From Pontederia crassipes (lineage: Eukaryota > Streptophyta > Magnoliopsida > Commelinales > Pontederiaceae), in NCBI GenBank assembly GCA_030549335.1, contig CM060186.1, positions 26,396,689 through 26,460,688 of the forward strand: 64,000 bases of DNA, given 5' to 3'. Every line of letters begins with the position of its first letter. Within the stretch, counting starts at the first letter, position 1. This document shows positions 32,300 through 43,963 of the stretch, piece by piece. Both the position numbers and the translations under genes were made by a program. The notes under the pieces are model-generated. The model was not told the DNA's origin. It did no database searches and was given only the letters and a program-made list of their open reading frames with translations.

Positions 32300-33620
32300 A
32301 TCAATTTTCTCTCTCTGCCCTCAACTTCAGGTTTTAAAAAATAAAAAAATATAACATCTTTCCTCCCCTCGAACTTAATTTTGTATATCATTAAACTTTT
32401 GAAAATTCTTAGACATGATCATTTGATTATTCAAAATTTTTAGTCAGGGTCATCATTAACAAAATTTAAATAATAAAAAAGATAAAATGAAATAATATTG
32501 AATAAATATAAAATAAAAAAATAATTATCAGCGAGAGATGAGAACTCCTTTATGGGGCTACAACCCCTTATTTAACTTTTTTAATAGTTGAAGTCAGGAT
32601 CATAATAAAAAAAATTTTAAAATGTAAGATAAAATGATAAAAATTAAAAGTATTTTAAGTAGCAGTGAAAGTAGTTCGGATCAGATCGAGTTTTTGATCC
32701 AAAAAATTTATTTGCTATTTTTTCAGTCAATTTTTAAATTAAAAAAAGACCTTAAAAATCATTGAAAAAAATAAGAACCACCCTCCAGCGGGTCGATTTT
32801 TTCGGATGATTTTTTCGAGATCCTACTTTTCTGCAATTATATTTAATAATTTATAATAAATTAAAATTAACATAAAAGTATTTAGTTCTATATTAAACAT
32901 AAAATACACTACTAACAATTTAAAGTTATCAAATTGAAGTTCCGTAACATAATAAAAAAGTATAAAATTTTATGCCAAAAATATTATATCTATAATAAAA
33001 AATGGATATCTTATGAAGTAATTATATAAATAAAAATCATAAAGGAAAAATGGGTTCCATGGGGCCTTACAATTTTTTAGAGTGGAGCCCTAATTTTAGC
33101 GGGTGGATCTTAGTTTATAAAAAATACTCTAGATCATATTTGGACCCCTAATTTTCTACTTTTTTTGATTCAATATTTTAGGATCGGATAGATTTTTCGG
33201 GTTGGTTCTTACACCCCAAATTTTAAGGAACATTCAACTTTTGTAGCATTTAATTTAAAAAATGATATCACATCAATATTTTTCTCTCTTCATTTCAAAT
33301 TTAAAATGATAAATAACTAAGCTTGTTGCAACAACATAAAGAGACTGTGGCCTCTCTTGCTAGTATTAGAGGGGTGAGGGGAACAATCCCTTTGCGAGTC
33401 TAATGATCTTTTATTATTACATATTATTTTGATTATTCTTTTATTATAATCCCTTTGTGAGTCTAATGATGATCGTGTCTAGAATGTTTGAAAATTAAAT
33501 GACTATGTTTAAAAATTTTGACAAGTTGAATGAATATGTAGATACAAAATTAAGTTCAAGTGGAGAAGAAAGAAAATTGATGATGTGGTATTTTTTATTT
33601 TTTTAAATCTAACATTAGGA
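32300..33620. mobile_element. Element with long inverted repeats, non-coding
   Basis: The left arm (about 32300-32460) and the reverse complement of the right arm (about 33461-33620) share a run of similar text: 'catcaattttct', 'gaacttaattttgtat', 'agacatgatcattt(g/a)att' and 'gatcatcatta'. The arms are about 150 bp and diverged. The ~1 kb between them is AT-rich and non-coding. It may be a MULE-type or foldback element. I could not fix a TSD. Confidence 0.45.
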
Positions 33621-34380
33621 AAAGAGAAACTACTAACATGATGATCCATCCAACGCTAAATGGGCGACATGCGATCGCGATGACTACTAAAACATTTTTT
33701 AAATTACAATGATCGTGAAGTTACGAAGTGAAATGAGGTGATCATATTGGGATTTGGGATATTCATAAAGTTGGATGACCGTTGCTGAAATTTACTTCCT
33801 TAAATTATAATCTTTTTTCATGTTTAATCCTAAATGATAAATTTATAAAGTTAAAAATTCTAAATTTATCCAAACTTGTCACTTAAGTGCTTCCTTTAAG
33901 TCTAATCAAATTGTTAAGTTATTTTGACAATTATGAAATTATATTTTTGCTTTAACTTCATAATATGAAAGAATATAAAAAAATGTTAGCATGATCATAA
34001 TATTGCATGAAATATTTTTCTTAAAATATTTCTATTGTAATAAGAAAGTAAGGTAATGACATTTCTAATTATTAGAAAAAAAATATAAGGATCTAAATGT
34101 TAGTTTTGAATAAGTTGACTAATATTTGTAAATTTGTAGTTTAGGATTAGATGTGAAGAAAAAATGTATTTCTGAGGGTATGAATGGAAATAACCCTTTC
34201 TTGCAACATTAATTCTTAATGAACACTAAATTACTACAATCAAGCCAATACAAAAGACAAAATATAAGTGAGGAAAAATTGGAAATTTTCTAAATGATGA
34301 ATGGAAAATATGTATAGAAATGCATGCATCAATTTCCACATTAATTTCCTTCCATGCATAACTTAAAAAAAATGTTGAAT
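33621..34380. other. Non-coding AT-rich DNA
   Basis: Nothing recognisable. Small open frames on the minus strand at 34226-34465 have no family features. Confidence 0.5.
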
Positions 34381-34389
34381 GCTCCTTAT

Positions 34390-34940
34390 AGGGTGGCATT
34401 ATTATTAGCGACTCAGGCATGCGACTATAAAGTGACTCTAAATCGTGGCAAATGAAAATAAGCAAACATTAGCGTCGCCATTGCAGAGAGATGAGATGTC
34501 GATGTTTGGTAGCTAATAGTGTCACCCCGGCACTGACATGAAAGGAGATGCTAGTAGTGTTAGCTGTCAGCACTACAGCGATGCTATGATGACCCTATAT
34601 GATGCGTTGCGAAAAGATCTTTAACGCCTCTCTGTAGATGACAACGCGGTGCTAAAAGTACAACACCTTGTTGACACCAACATGGACACTAGTTTGATGC
34701 CAATGTGATGTGAACACTATCCATCCCATCATTTTCTTATTGTCATCTATGATGCTAAGTTGACTCCAATGCATCGCTAAAGGACGATGCTATTTAGGCA
34801 CCAAGTGGCTAAATTGTGACGCTATTGTAGCGATGTTTTCATATCGTACCCAACTGATGTGACATCATAATTATGAGGCTAAGGGTCACTAATTGAGATA
34901 TCAACAATGCAATGCTAATGTAATGCTAATTACGATATAT
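34390..34940. repeat. CACTA sub-terminal repeat block
   Basis: Dozens of short words of the kind 'gcgacgcta', 'gacgctatt', 'gatgctaa' occur in both orientations. The same vocabulary is found at 63760-63960. Confidence 0.6.
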
Positions 34941-35149
34941 TTTTTCCAATTGTAACATCTATTCTTTCCTTTTCTCCCAATACAATTTACAATGCATCTA
35001 CATAATGCATTCTACACATTCATTATCTCGTAATAATAGAAAGTAAAGAATAGTGCATCGAAAAAAATAAAAACATCACAAACATATTGATAACATAACT
35101 AGCCATTAACATTATAATAGTCACAAAAATGTTACAAAAATTTCTATCC

Positions 35150-36720
35150 AAGATTATTATCATCATTGATGTCATTCCTGACATTCGACGATGACGTACT
35201 CAGTTCTTGGCCTCATGGGATCTCGGTTTGCAGCTGGATGATGACCTCAATAGTTTGCAAGACTAGAGCCAGATGCTAAGAATGCTACTAAGAAAAATGC
35301 TCCCAAATAAGTTTTCTGATGCTATCCAATGTCCGCTCAGGGGCAACAGATGTACTCGGAGTAGATGGGCTGCTTACATATCCTCCACTCTTCCTTGAAA
35401 CATGAGTGGTTGTTCTTAGGCCCCTCAAGTATCCTCCTCGTGTCTTTCCGGCTAAGTCCTCTTAAATAGTAGTGTCTCCAGTAAAATAAATAAAATATAT
35501 AGCCATATAAAGTGTTATATAAAATTAAAAATATGAATCATTTTTGAGACACGTTACCTGATGGTTGAGTATTAGGATCATCGACATCTATTCATTATAC
35601 ATATCCTAAAAAATTTAAACATTAAAAATTCAAGAAATCATTTACACTATTATGAACAACCAAATAAACATGAGATGAGACTTAGCAAAACTCTAAGAGG
35701 AATGGGTGTGATCAAGTCATTGGTCTTTCTACTCTTATGCATGGCCTCACAGACCATGCAAAAATTAACAAGACCACATTCTTTCTCTTCCTGCAACAGG
35801 GTTTTAAATTTTGTAAAATAAGTAAGTATAAGATAAAATTTTTGTTATTCCTTTTGTATATACAGTACCATGCGTCAATCTGATGGACCCATATATATGA
35901 ATGTAAGCTTTGGGCTTCGAAAGTCTATTAACTTTTGATTTTTTTAGACTTTTTCTACCAATCGTCATTCATCATGGATCAACATCAAATACTTACTAAC
36001 TATTTTCTATAGAGAGACTCCTAAACTAGGTTCCTAATATGCTTTGGGCATCTCCATATGCCCTACTTAATAAGGGCCTTGCAAAACTTATATAAACGAT
36101 TTTAGAGGCATTTTGCAGTTGCCTCCTCGAAGCATCTCCAAATTGTCCCCAAATTGAGTTCAGGACGAAACTGATTTGCTTCTTAAAAATATTATGAAAG
36201 TTAATAATTTAAGTATAATATAAAACAAATTATCTAACATAAAAATGATCATACGATAAACACACGAAAGATGTCATCCTTCACTTCAATTAAGACATAT
36301 TTTCATGATCATGCCCCTTCCAGCAAGTGTGCAAGGACAAGAGCACTGAGATCCCGCACAATAGAAGCGAGTATGAAAGTACTCATGCAGCTTAAAAATA
36401 GGAATTAATTTTATATTTATAAGCGAAACCAGCATAAAATTTATAAAACTTAACTTATAGTCGAGAAATATTATCAACAGTGATTACTCTATTATCATGG
36501 AATTTCTCTTCTTCAGTCAAAGAGGAATCATCATCCGCAGCAACTATGGTAGGCTGAGAAGGTCTGGGATGATCGATGGACCCTAGTATAGAATAAATTA
36601 TCAGTGTAATACCAACTTACTAAAGAATTGATATACATACTAATGTTCTCACCTCGCGTAATATCTACTAGTGCCAAGTCTATAGTAGTCCATTCGTCAA
36701 AGTGTGACGATCCATGTGGT
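35150..36720 (-). other. CACTA interior, possible second-gene exons
   Basis: One minus-strand stretch (about 35470-35290) reads YLRGLRTTTHVSRKSGGYVS and then SPSTPSTSVAPERTLDSI, with plausible composition for a plant transposon accessory protein. Stops elsewhere. I do not recognise a named domain. Confidence 0.35.
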
Positions 36721-36724
36721 TGTC

Positions 36725-37187
36725 CCCAAGGTTATCAAGATCTCAATCTAGATCTTAAAATCTTATGATTTTATGATCTTACTACCCCTAGCGATCTCAA
36801 TCCTTTCTTCAAGATCTTACGTTTAAGATCTTAATTCGATCTTAATTATGTTCACATGCTTACGATCTTATTCAATCTTATACTATCCTATAGATTAATA
36901 TAATCATTTAAATAATAATAAAACTATATATTTTTATTTATATGAAGTTTAATGTATCTTTTCCTTTTTAATATGTTTTGACGTAAATTTTCTTAAGAAT
37001 CAATAAAAATATAACTAAGCGAGATGTAATTTATGATTTAAATATGACAAAATAATCAAAATAATATTAATTATTTTTTAAAAAATATATATATTATTAA
37101 TAGGTAGGATCTTATAATCCTCGATCTTATCTTCGATCTTATGATCCCCTCCGATCTTATCTAATATCCTAATCTTAACTACCTTGG
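36725..37187. mobile_element. MITE-like element rich in AAGATC/GATCTT
   Basis: The left end CCCAAGGTTATCAAGATC and the right end (reverse) CCAAGGTAGTTAAGAT form imperfect terminal inverted repeats. TTGTC flanks both sides (36720-36724 and 37188-37192). The 463-bp body carries a dozen or more 'gatctta/taagatc' words at both ends and an AT-rich centre. It interrupts the exon-like repeat region of the CACTA. The superfamily is unclear. Confidence 0.6.
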
Positions 37188-37229
37188 TTGTCACATTGAC
37201 GGTGTAACAAATGACACATTAAAATAAGA

Positions 37230-37760
37230 AATGATTAATGAAATTACATGAAAAATATAAATTAAACAATAATAAATATATCACCTGACATAATATGTCG
37301 GTCTCCATCGTGTCAAGTGAATGCTAGAATGTGGAGAAGCATCTATTTATCTCGATGGCGGTGTAGCAACTGTCATCATAAAAAAAATAGTTAAAACTAT
37401 TGCATGTAGAAGATATGTTAAATACACAAGAAATAACCTAGTGTGAAATGTCGATCATCGTTGTGCGATCGAGACGACCCACCAATGGACCGCCTGCTAT
37501 GTGGCGATCTAGCTATGTGCCCCATCGGCGATAAAGAAGCTATCACCATAAAAAAATAGTTAAAATAGTTGCATGTAGAAGATATATCAAATACACAAGA
37601 AATAACCTAGTATGATTTGTCAATTGCCCTTTTACGATCAAGATGACCCACCAATGGATCACCTACTTGTAACAATCTAGCTATGTGCCATGTCAATGGT
37701 GGAGCAATTATCACCACTAAAAAAAGTAATGATAAATTACATGTTATATATAAATTGGGC
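37230..37760 (-). repeat. Tandem ~169-bp units, each exon-like with splice-type borders
   Basis: Two good copies share 'gcatgtagaagatat', 'acacaagaaataaccta', 'gacccaccaatgga' and 'gatctagctatgtgcc'; matching points at 37431 and 37600 give a period of 169 bp. A third, weaker copy lies to the left. On the minus strand each has a T-rich tract plus AG upstream and AG/GTTATTTC downstream. One frame of the middle copy reads MGHIARSPHSRRSIGGSSRS. This suggests repeated exon duplication in a CACTA accessory gene. Confidence 0.5.
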
Positions 37761-37959
37761 ACACAATAAATATATTATCTGGTGAACGAGACGACTCAAT
37801 ATTAAGGAGTGAGCGCCTGAAAAAGATAGGATGATTTAGAAGCTCGGCCTCTAGTAACTATACCTAAAAAGAATTATCAACATCGTGTCATTATTATATT
37901 TAATTATAAAATTAGAAAGACATAATTGTATAGTATGTTAAAACAACTACGTGATTCAA

Positions 37960-39360
37960 TCACTTGTTTCATATTTTGATTCATTTTCAACATCATCACT
38001 ATAATCTTGATTGAAGTCATCATCAACACAATTGTCAATGTTCGTTTCTAAAAGATCATTTGAGTTCAACTCTTCCATTGGCTTAGTGTCATCGACTAAT
38101 TGAATATTCTCATATTAGTTGACTACATTAATCATCTCGTTCACTCGGTCTTCTTGATAGTAATAATTTATGGGCACATAATATTATTTTTGTTAAGAAT
38201 AGACTACTCACTTTGCATGACGTCCGTCATTTATCCTTGATTCTTTTTTGCGGATACTTAGAGTTATACACTTGTTGCTTTTGTTTTGCCAATATGAATG
38301 GATCACATGGTGAAGTCTTTATCGAGGCTTAATATCCATCAATGTGAACTTCTAATCGACTCTAACTCCTTTTTCTATATCGAACCAATGACAATTTAGC
38401 ACTACGACTTTCTTCAATTTTTCCAAATAGGACAATTATATGATTTCTTCTATAATGTCATAGTAATCTAACTCATTATCCTCACACATGCTTCCTAGAA
38501 CACATATGTCGCTATTAATTGTTGAATGTTGTCGGCTATATTCTTCTATATGAAATATATTTCCATTAACTATGACATCATAGTAACTACAAACTTGTTT
38601 GTATGGTCGATAATTAAAATTTTGAATTTTCAAATTTGTCATTGAGCTATTGATAATCTATAAAATATTAAAAGACAAGGTTAATTAAAATTTATAAAAA
38701 TCATAATATTTGCGAACAATTGTAAAGAGTTCTCAATGCACTTCTCAACTAAGAGGAAAAATGTATGTCGCTTAGTTTCAACATTTCATTTTTTGAAACT
38801 AAAGCATTGATTTCTATTTGTAATCCTTAAACTTTCCTGAATTGGAAGATTGTCAATTAGTGAAATCACATAGCAATAATTAATTTAAAATTTTATAACA
38901 TGTTAAATAAATATTCTTACTCGAGTTATGGTGTCATCTCGCTATAATTTGCAAGCATATAATTCTCAATTAATGTGAGATCGCTATCGCTCAACATAAC
39001 TTTGTGTCCTTTACCAAGAAGACAACATGAATACTTGAAGATGGATAAAGTATTTGTGTTAACTTTCCCTTCACCAACCATCATCATTTCTTGGAATTTG
39101 TGTATGTCTCGATTGTATGTGTGGTTGAAAATACATTGAAGTGAAGTTGGACACCTCCTCAATGAAATATTATTCACATATAGAACCCTCGATCCTTCTT
39201 CCTTTTCAAATATAACATGCATGCTAATTTTGAATGGATACATCAACCGATATTGAACCGCACTTACAACTTTTGTTTCATATGAAAGATGTACAATCAA
39301 GTTTCATCACATAAGATGAAAAAAATTTCTTAGCCTTGCATATATTGTTATCATTGTCAC
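37960..39360 (-). pseudogene. CACTA TNP2-type transposase relic, C-terminal half
   Basis: Reading leftwards, 39300-38926 (124 codons) begins LIVHLSYETKVVSAVQYRLM then YPFKI, matching the DUF4218 domain of TNP2 (usually VMVHL..E....GPV.YRWMYPFER). It ends DLTLIENYMLANYSEMTP. After an intron-like gap, 38642-38436 gives EEYSRQHSTINSDICVLG and DYYDIIEEII, the start of DUF4216. It runs on as WFDIEKGVRVD, FTLMDIKPR and DPFILAKQKQQVYNSKYP with stops and shifts. An acidic C-terminal tail (about 38160-37967) follows. TNP2 cuts CACTA ends. The N-terminal catalytic part is not seen. Confidence 0.72.
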
Positions 39361-40499
39361 ACTAAAATAAAAGAAATGAATACGTAGAGTAGGAGAAACT
39401 AACTTACTAAGTGTCAACAAAAAATCTTCTTTTCTTTTTTCTACTTTACTCCTCTCATTATTCTATAAAAATAAGAATGATCATATCACCATTATGACTT
39501 GAAACTAATGTCATACATGAAACATAATATCTACAAAGATTGCATATCATTCATGCATTTAAACTTATAACCCAAGTAATTACTTACAAAAAAGTTTATC
39601 TCATATTATGACAAATTGCATATTTTTTAAGAGAAAAATAATATATTCTAATATACATAATAAATTTTTGTGATAACAATTTTTCTTGATTCCATATTAC
39701 AGCATCATAAATAAGTAAAAATTTAAGATTTTATTTCTTTATTTTTTATCATCAAGAAAACCAATGTTCAGCCCATATTTTATGTTATTTCTATGTTTTA
39801 ACCAACTGAGTGACCTTGCTTTTATGAGTTATATCAATTAGTAAAGAAGCTAGATTCTAGTACTTTTAGATTTGCCTAAAATTAGATTTCATGAAGTGTA
39901 GGTCATACAATTATTAGAATTTGTATCTACATGGCACAATAAATTTAACAAATAATAGAATGATCTTTTCTAAATTTCATTTTGACAACCTAAGTAAGGT
40001 TAGGTTAACCATTTATAACATTCACTAGACAGCTTATTCAAGTGATTTTAATTGGATATGAAGACCAACATCAGTATCCTTTTTTTTAACCTAATTTATC
40101 AAATAATCATATAATATATTTGATTTAATATCTAATTTAAAAGTTAGGTTAATAGACAAAATGATAGTAACTTAAAGATGATGACTTAACTTTTCCTTTA
40201 AACATCTGATTAACATGATTCGAAGGCCTAATCAAACTAGTCATAACAAATTAAACTCAATTAATTTCATAATTTTTAAACAATATGAAGGCATGCAAAA
40301 AACCATATAATCTTTCAGACTTTGTTCTTTCCCACAAGAATTTAGGGTTTGGTTTTCCCTATATATAACTAAATTTTTGGCATGGAGAAGATAGGGGAGG
40401 TTCAGAGAAACCTTATTTTTAGTTGAAATCAAAAGAAAAATTGTGCAAGGACTTACCCACAATTGAAACCATAATCCTTTGTTTCCTTTACTCCAGTTC

Positions 40500-42772
40500 C
40501 TCTTGGGTGACTAGAGTTTCAATTTTTGGATGGGGTAGATGGAGAGGTGGTAAAACATGCAAATGGTAAAATATATGTAGGGAAAATTGACTTAAGGTTG
40601 GCAAAAATTGGAGTAACAAAATGTCCTTGATGTCTTCCTTCGCATTTTCTTATTATTTAATTTATGTATCAATTTACCTAAGACATTATATGTAAATAAG
40701 AAATTATCTCAGATTTGAATTCAAATAAAATATTTAGAAAAATAAATAACTAAGGAATCAAAATTAAATTTTTGTTCGAAGAATAAAAATTGCAATTTTA
40801 GAAATTTTCTAATTTTGCATTCCACATTTTATCTAACGAAAAACCACCTAAAAGTTATTAAAAATCACTTTTATCGTACTTTCACATGTAGGAATAATTA
40901 CCATAAATTTATTTTCAAAATTTTCCATATTTTAGAAAATCATATTTTTATGCCTTAAGCAATTTTTTTGTCACCAACATTGAAGCTTATGTTTTGACTA
41001 CCTTTCATAATATCTACCAACAATATCACATAACATTCATACATATAATCATGCGTAATTAAGTTACGAATATTACAAGAACATCTTCATATACACCATT
41101 GAAGTTCAATATGTTCCTTGAGAGGATGATCTTCATCTTATGCCAATCTTTGCCTCAGTTGACCACTTCATTTTGGGGTTAATTGATTGATTCAACTATC
41201 TATTGGAATAATATGATCATTGGTGCTTGAATCAATGGAAACATCTCGGTCGATGCCTTGACTGATGCTTTAGATGATGTCATTCATATTATGTTAACAT
41301 ATACATGGACCCTCCTTTACTGAACCTATTGGTTAAACTTTCTACCAAACAGCTACTTGTAATGGCCCTAAAATTTATCCTAGGCTCTTATGAAATGCAC
41401 TAGATACAAAAATCATCTTCTTAATATGAATTTTAACTACTCAACTTAGCATACATCAATAGCAAGTTGTAACTTTATTACGTTGAATGTGGAAGCCATA
41501 ATAATCTTTCAACTGAATCTCCCAAAACCTAATGGATAGCTAATAACAATATGCAATTATCTAGTACAAGAAAATAATGACAAAAGGACTTTTAATGATT
41601 CTATTATATGTGAAAATCAACATAATCATGAACACTAGCCATTGCACATGCATAATTTAAGATAAAATTTATATAATATATCATCATTAAGTAATAAATA
41701 ATAAATTAAAACTAACCAACTTATATTTATATGTTAATAATGATTATTTATCACTATTAAAACTTTTAATAAATGAAAATTATATTACTACTTTTATTAT
41801 TAATATGTTATTATCATATAACTAATATTATGTATAATAATATTTTAATAAAATCCGGTCCAATTAGGTTGAACCTGATCGGACTGATCAAACCACGATT
41901 CGATATCGAGTTTGGACTGGTCGTCAGTCCGGTCCTAAGAAAAATATTCATAAGCGTTGCCAGTATCCAATTTGTTATCCTAGATTGAGCTCTTCCACTT
42001 TCAATATGAATCATCGACCATGATTCCTTCATAAAAAATAGAGGAGTATCTACCACTCCAAAGCATAATTTTCTTTGACTCATGCAAATGAGGAATATCC
42101 AACTCTCCCAAATGGGCTTTTGTTGATCTCTTACAAGATATGTTTCAATTTATACAAATGAGTAGTATTTACCATTTCCAAGCGGTGCTTTATTTAATCC
42201 ATGAATAAAAAATAAGTACCAAATGATACAAGCGGTACTATGACGAACCCATCTTTTTTGGTTTTTATTTGATAGATTTCTTTATATATCTTTAGAAACA
42301 CATTATCAATTGATAGAGTAAAAAGCACAAGAGATCAATTAGAAGCCGCATTACTTTCATTATGTGCTTAAATGAATTAACATAGTATAAGGATAAATTA
42401 AAAATTGGATCAAATAAATCAAGTGAACAAGTAGATCAAATCAATGGACAAATAGATCAACTACATCCTTAATTAAATATCTACCAATCGTTGGATCCTC
42501 AAATATTTGCTTGCATAAATGATAATTTTTATATATTCCCCAAAATTCAAATCGAGTTACACCCAAATTTTGCTCGAGTTTCAAAAGAAATCGATTTAAC
42601 ATTTTGTAAACCAACCTTCGTGAGATTAACTTGTGACTTGGATAAGGTCTTGACAGGACAATCCTACTCTTCCTATAGACCCAAGCCAAATTATTCAAAT
42701 GCATGGTTGAGTTGTTTTGATTAGGTTATCATTATTCCTACTTCAACTCAAACTCATGTCAAGTCAATTAGC
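40500..42772. other. Non-coding DNA, origin unclear
   Basis: No supported gene. The open frames at 42441-42704 and 41773-41988 show no family motif. 'ctagtacaagaaaataatga' at about 41571 is similar to a CACTA end but has a changed core. Confidence 0.45.
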
Positions 42773-43375
42773 TGTTGGAACATATGCTTTATGCTCTATC
42801 TGATTATATCCCTAATGATACACACCTCAAAATATTGTGGTCATCATTTCATGTAACGAAAAGATTCTAATTTGAAATAAATAATTTTATTCCCATCATT
42901 TTTATTAATATTTTGATCATGCTCTTATTAGATATAAATTGAAATATAAATATAAAAGTTTTAAATAATTTTCTTAGCTTTCTACATAAATCTAAATAAT
43001 CTATTTGGATAAGTATACAAAATGTAATGTTTAAAAGTGTGTAGGTCTATCAATGTAAATATAATGACTACTTTTTAATGAACTGAACTTCAAAGAGATT
43101 CTTGAAGAATTTTTCATCAAATCAAGGTTCGAACTATGATCGTTAGCTTTATGAAAAATTAAGAATCAGATCATTTGAATGTCTATGTAGAGAGTTCTAG
43201 TATAAATACAACAAGGGCATCAAATTGAAAATTTATAATGACTAAATTTTAGCGAAACAAAGTTTAATGAAATATTTGGAGACCTTTCTATCAGATTTGG
43301 GTCAAGCTACGAGTATCGAAAATGTAAAAAAGATTGTTATATTTTTTTTAGCACCAAGAATCAATTCATTTGAGT
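42773..43375 (+). mobile_element. Truncated Copia-type LTR
   Basis: It starts TGTTGGAACATATGC with 'aatgatacacacctcaaaat' 55 bp in, like the solo LTR at 55. It then carries diverged copies of the same ~180-bp internal repeat ('ttagctttatgaaaaatta', 'agaatcagatcatttga'). It is cut off by the Tekay-like LTR that starts at 43376. The 3' part is missing. Confidence 0.6.
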
Positions 43376-43963
43376 TGTAATATCCACGACTTGATTCATG
43401 TAAGATTATATAATTTAATGATATAATATATGATTGATATGTATTATGATAAGTGTGTTAGCATATGTTCATCAACTCCATTGATTCCAACACTTGAAAT
43501 TGATGATAAATGACTAAGGGCAAGGAAAATGAATTTTCAAAAATATTAGAATTTGAAAAATTAAAATCCCAATAATTATTCCCATACATGAAAGTATGTT
43601 AAATATGGATTTTAATAATTTATAGGTAAACTCTTGGTTATGTTAAATGATAGAGCAAAATTAGAAAATCAGAAAAACGATCAATTTTGTTCTTTGGACA
43701 AAAATTTAGATTACGATTCTTTGGGAATTTATCTTTTTGAATATTTTCATTGAATTCAAATGGGGGTAATTTTTTATTTACGAGTAATGTCTTAAGTAAA
43801 TGAATAAATAAAATAAATATTGGAAGAGGATAAACGATTTAAGTTATATAAATAAATAAAATAAAATATTTAAGATGAACTTAAAGGGTATTATGGGGAT
43901 CTCCTCTTACAATCGACTTAAGGTCGGCTCAAACCATATAAGAGCCTTATACATTATTCTTTC
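43376..43963 (+). repeat. Tekay-like LTR copy A, left piece (continues at 57835)
   Basis: It starts TGTAATATCCACGACTTG, the same start as copies B (58290) and C (60762). It is split by E3 at 43963/57835; the junction text joins as 'ccttatacattatt-ctttc-attccctc', and B has the uninterrupted version ('ccttatccattagtctttca'). Confidence 0.85.

Larger units (their letters stand above)
34385..40500 (-). mobile_element. Decayed CACTA transposon with TNP2 remains (ends uncertain)
   Basis: The left part (34390-34940) is packed with 'agcgacgcta', 'gatgctaa' and 'gcgatgcta' words like the sub-terminal repeats of the CACTA at 63737. To its right, on the minus strand, are TNP2-type domains (38280-39360) and downstream repeated exon-like units. 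No intact CACTACAAGAAA end is found on either side, so both limits are estimates. It is older than the other CACTA copies here, judging by the loss of the ends. Confidence 0.6.

Noticed and set aside
34220..34250. 'cactaaattactacaatcaa' as the left CACTA end of the TNP2 element
   Set aside because: It lacks the CACTACAAGAAA form and lies 150 bp outside the sub-terminal repeat block; possible but not supported.
41566..41590. 'ctagtacaagaaaataatga' as a CACTA end
   Set aside because: The core CACTA is altered, no sub-terminal repeats follow and no partner end is found.
42441..42704. 87-codon minus-strand frame as a gene
   Set aside because: No motif, no splice or promoter context, and an overlapping frame on the other strand is just as long.
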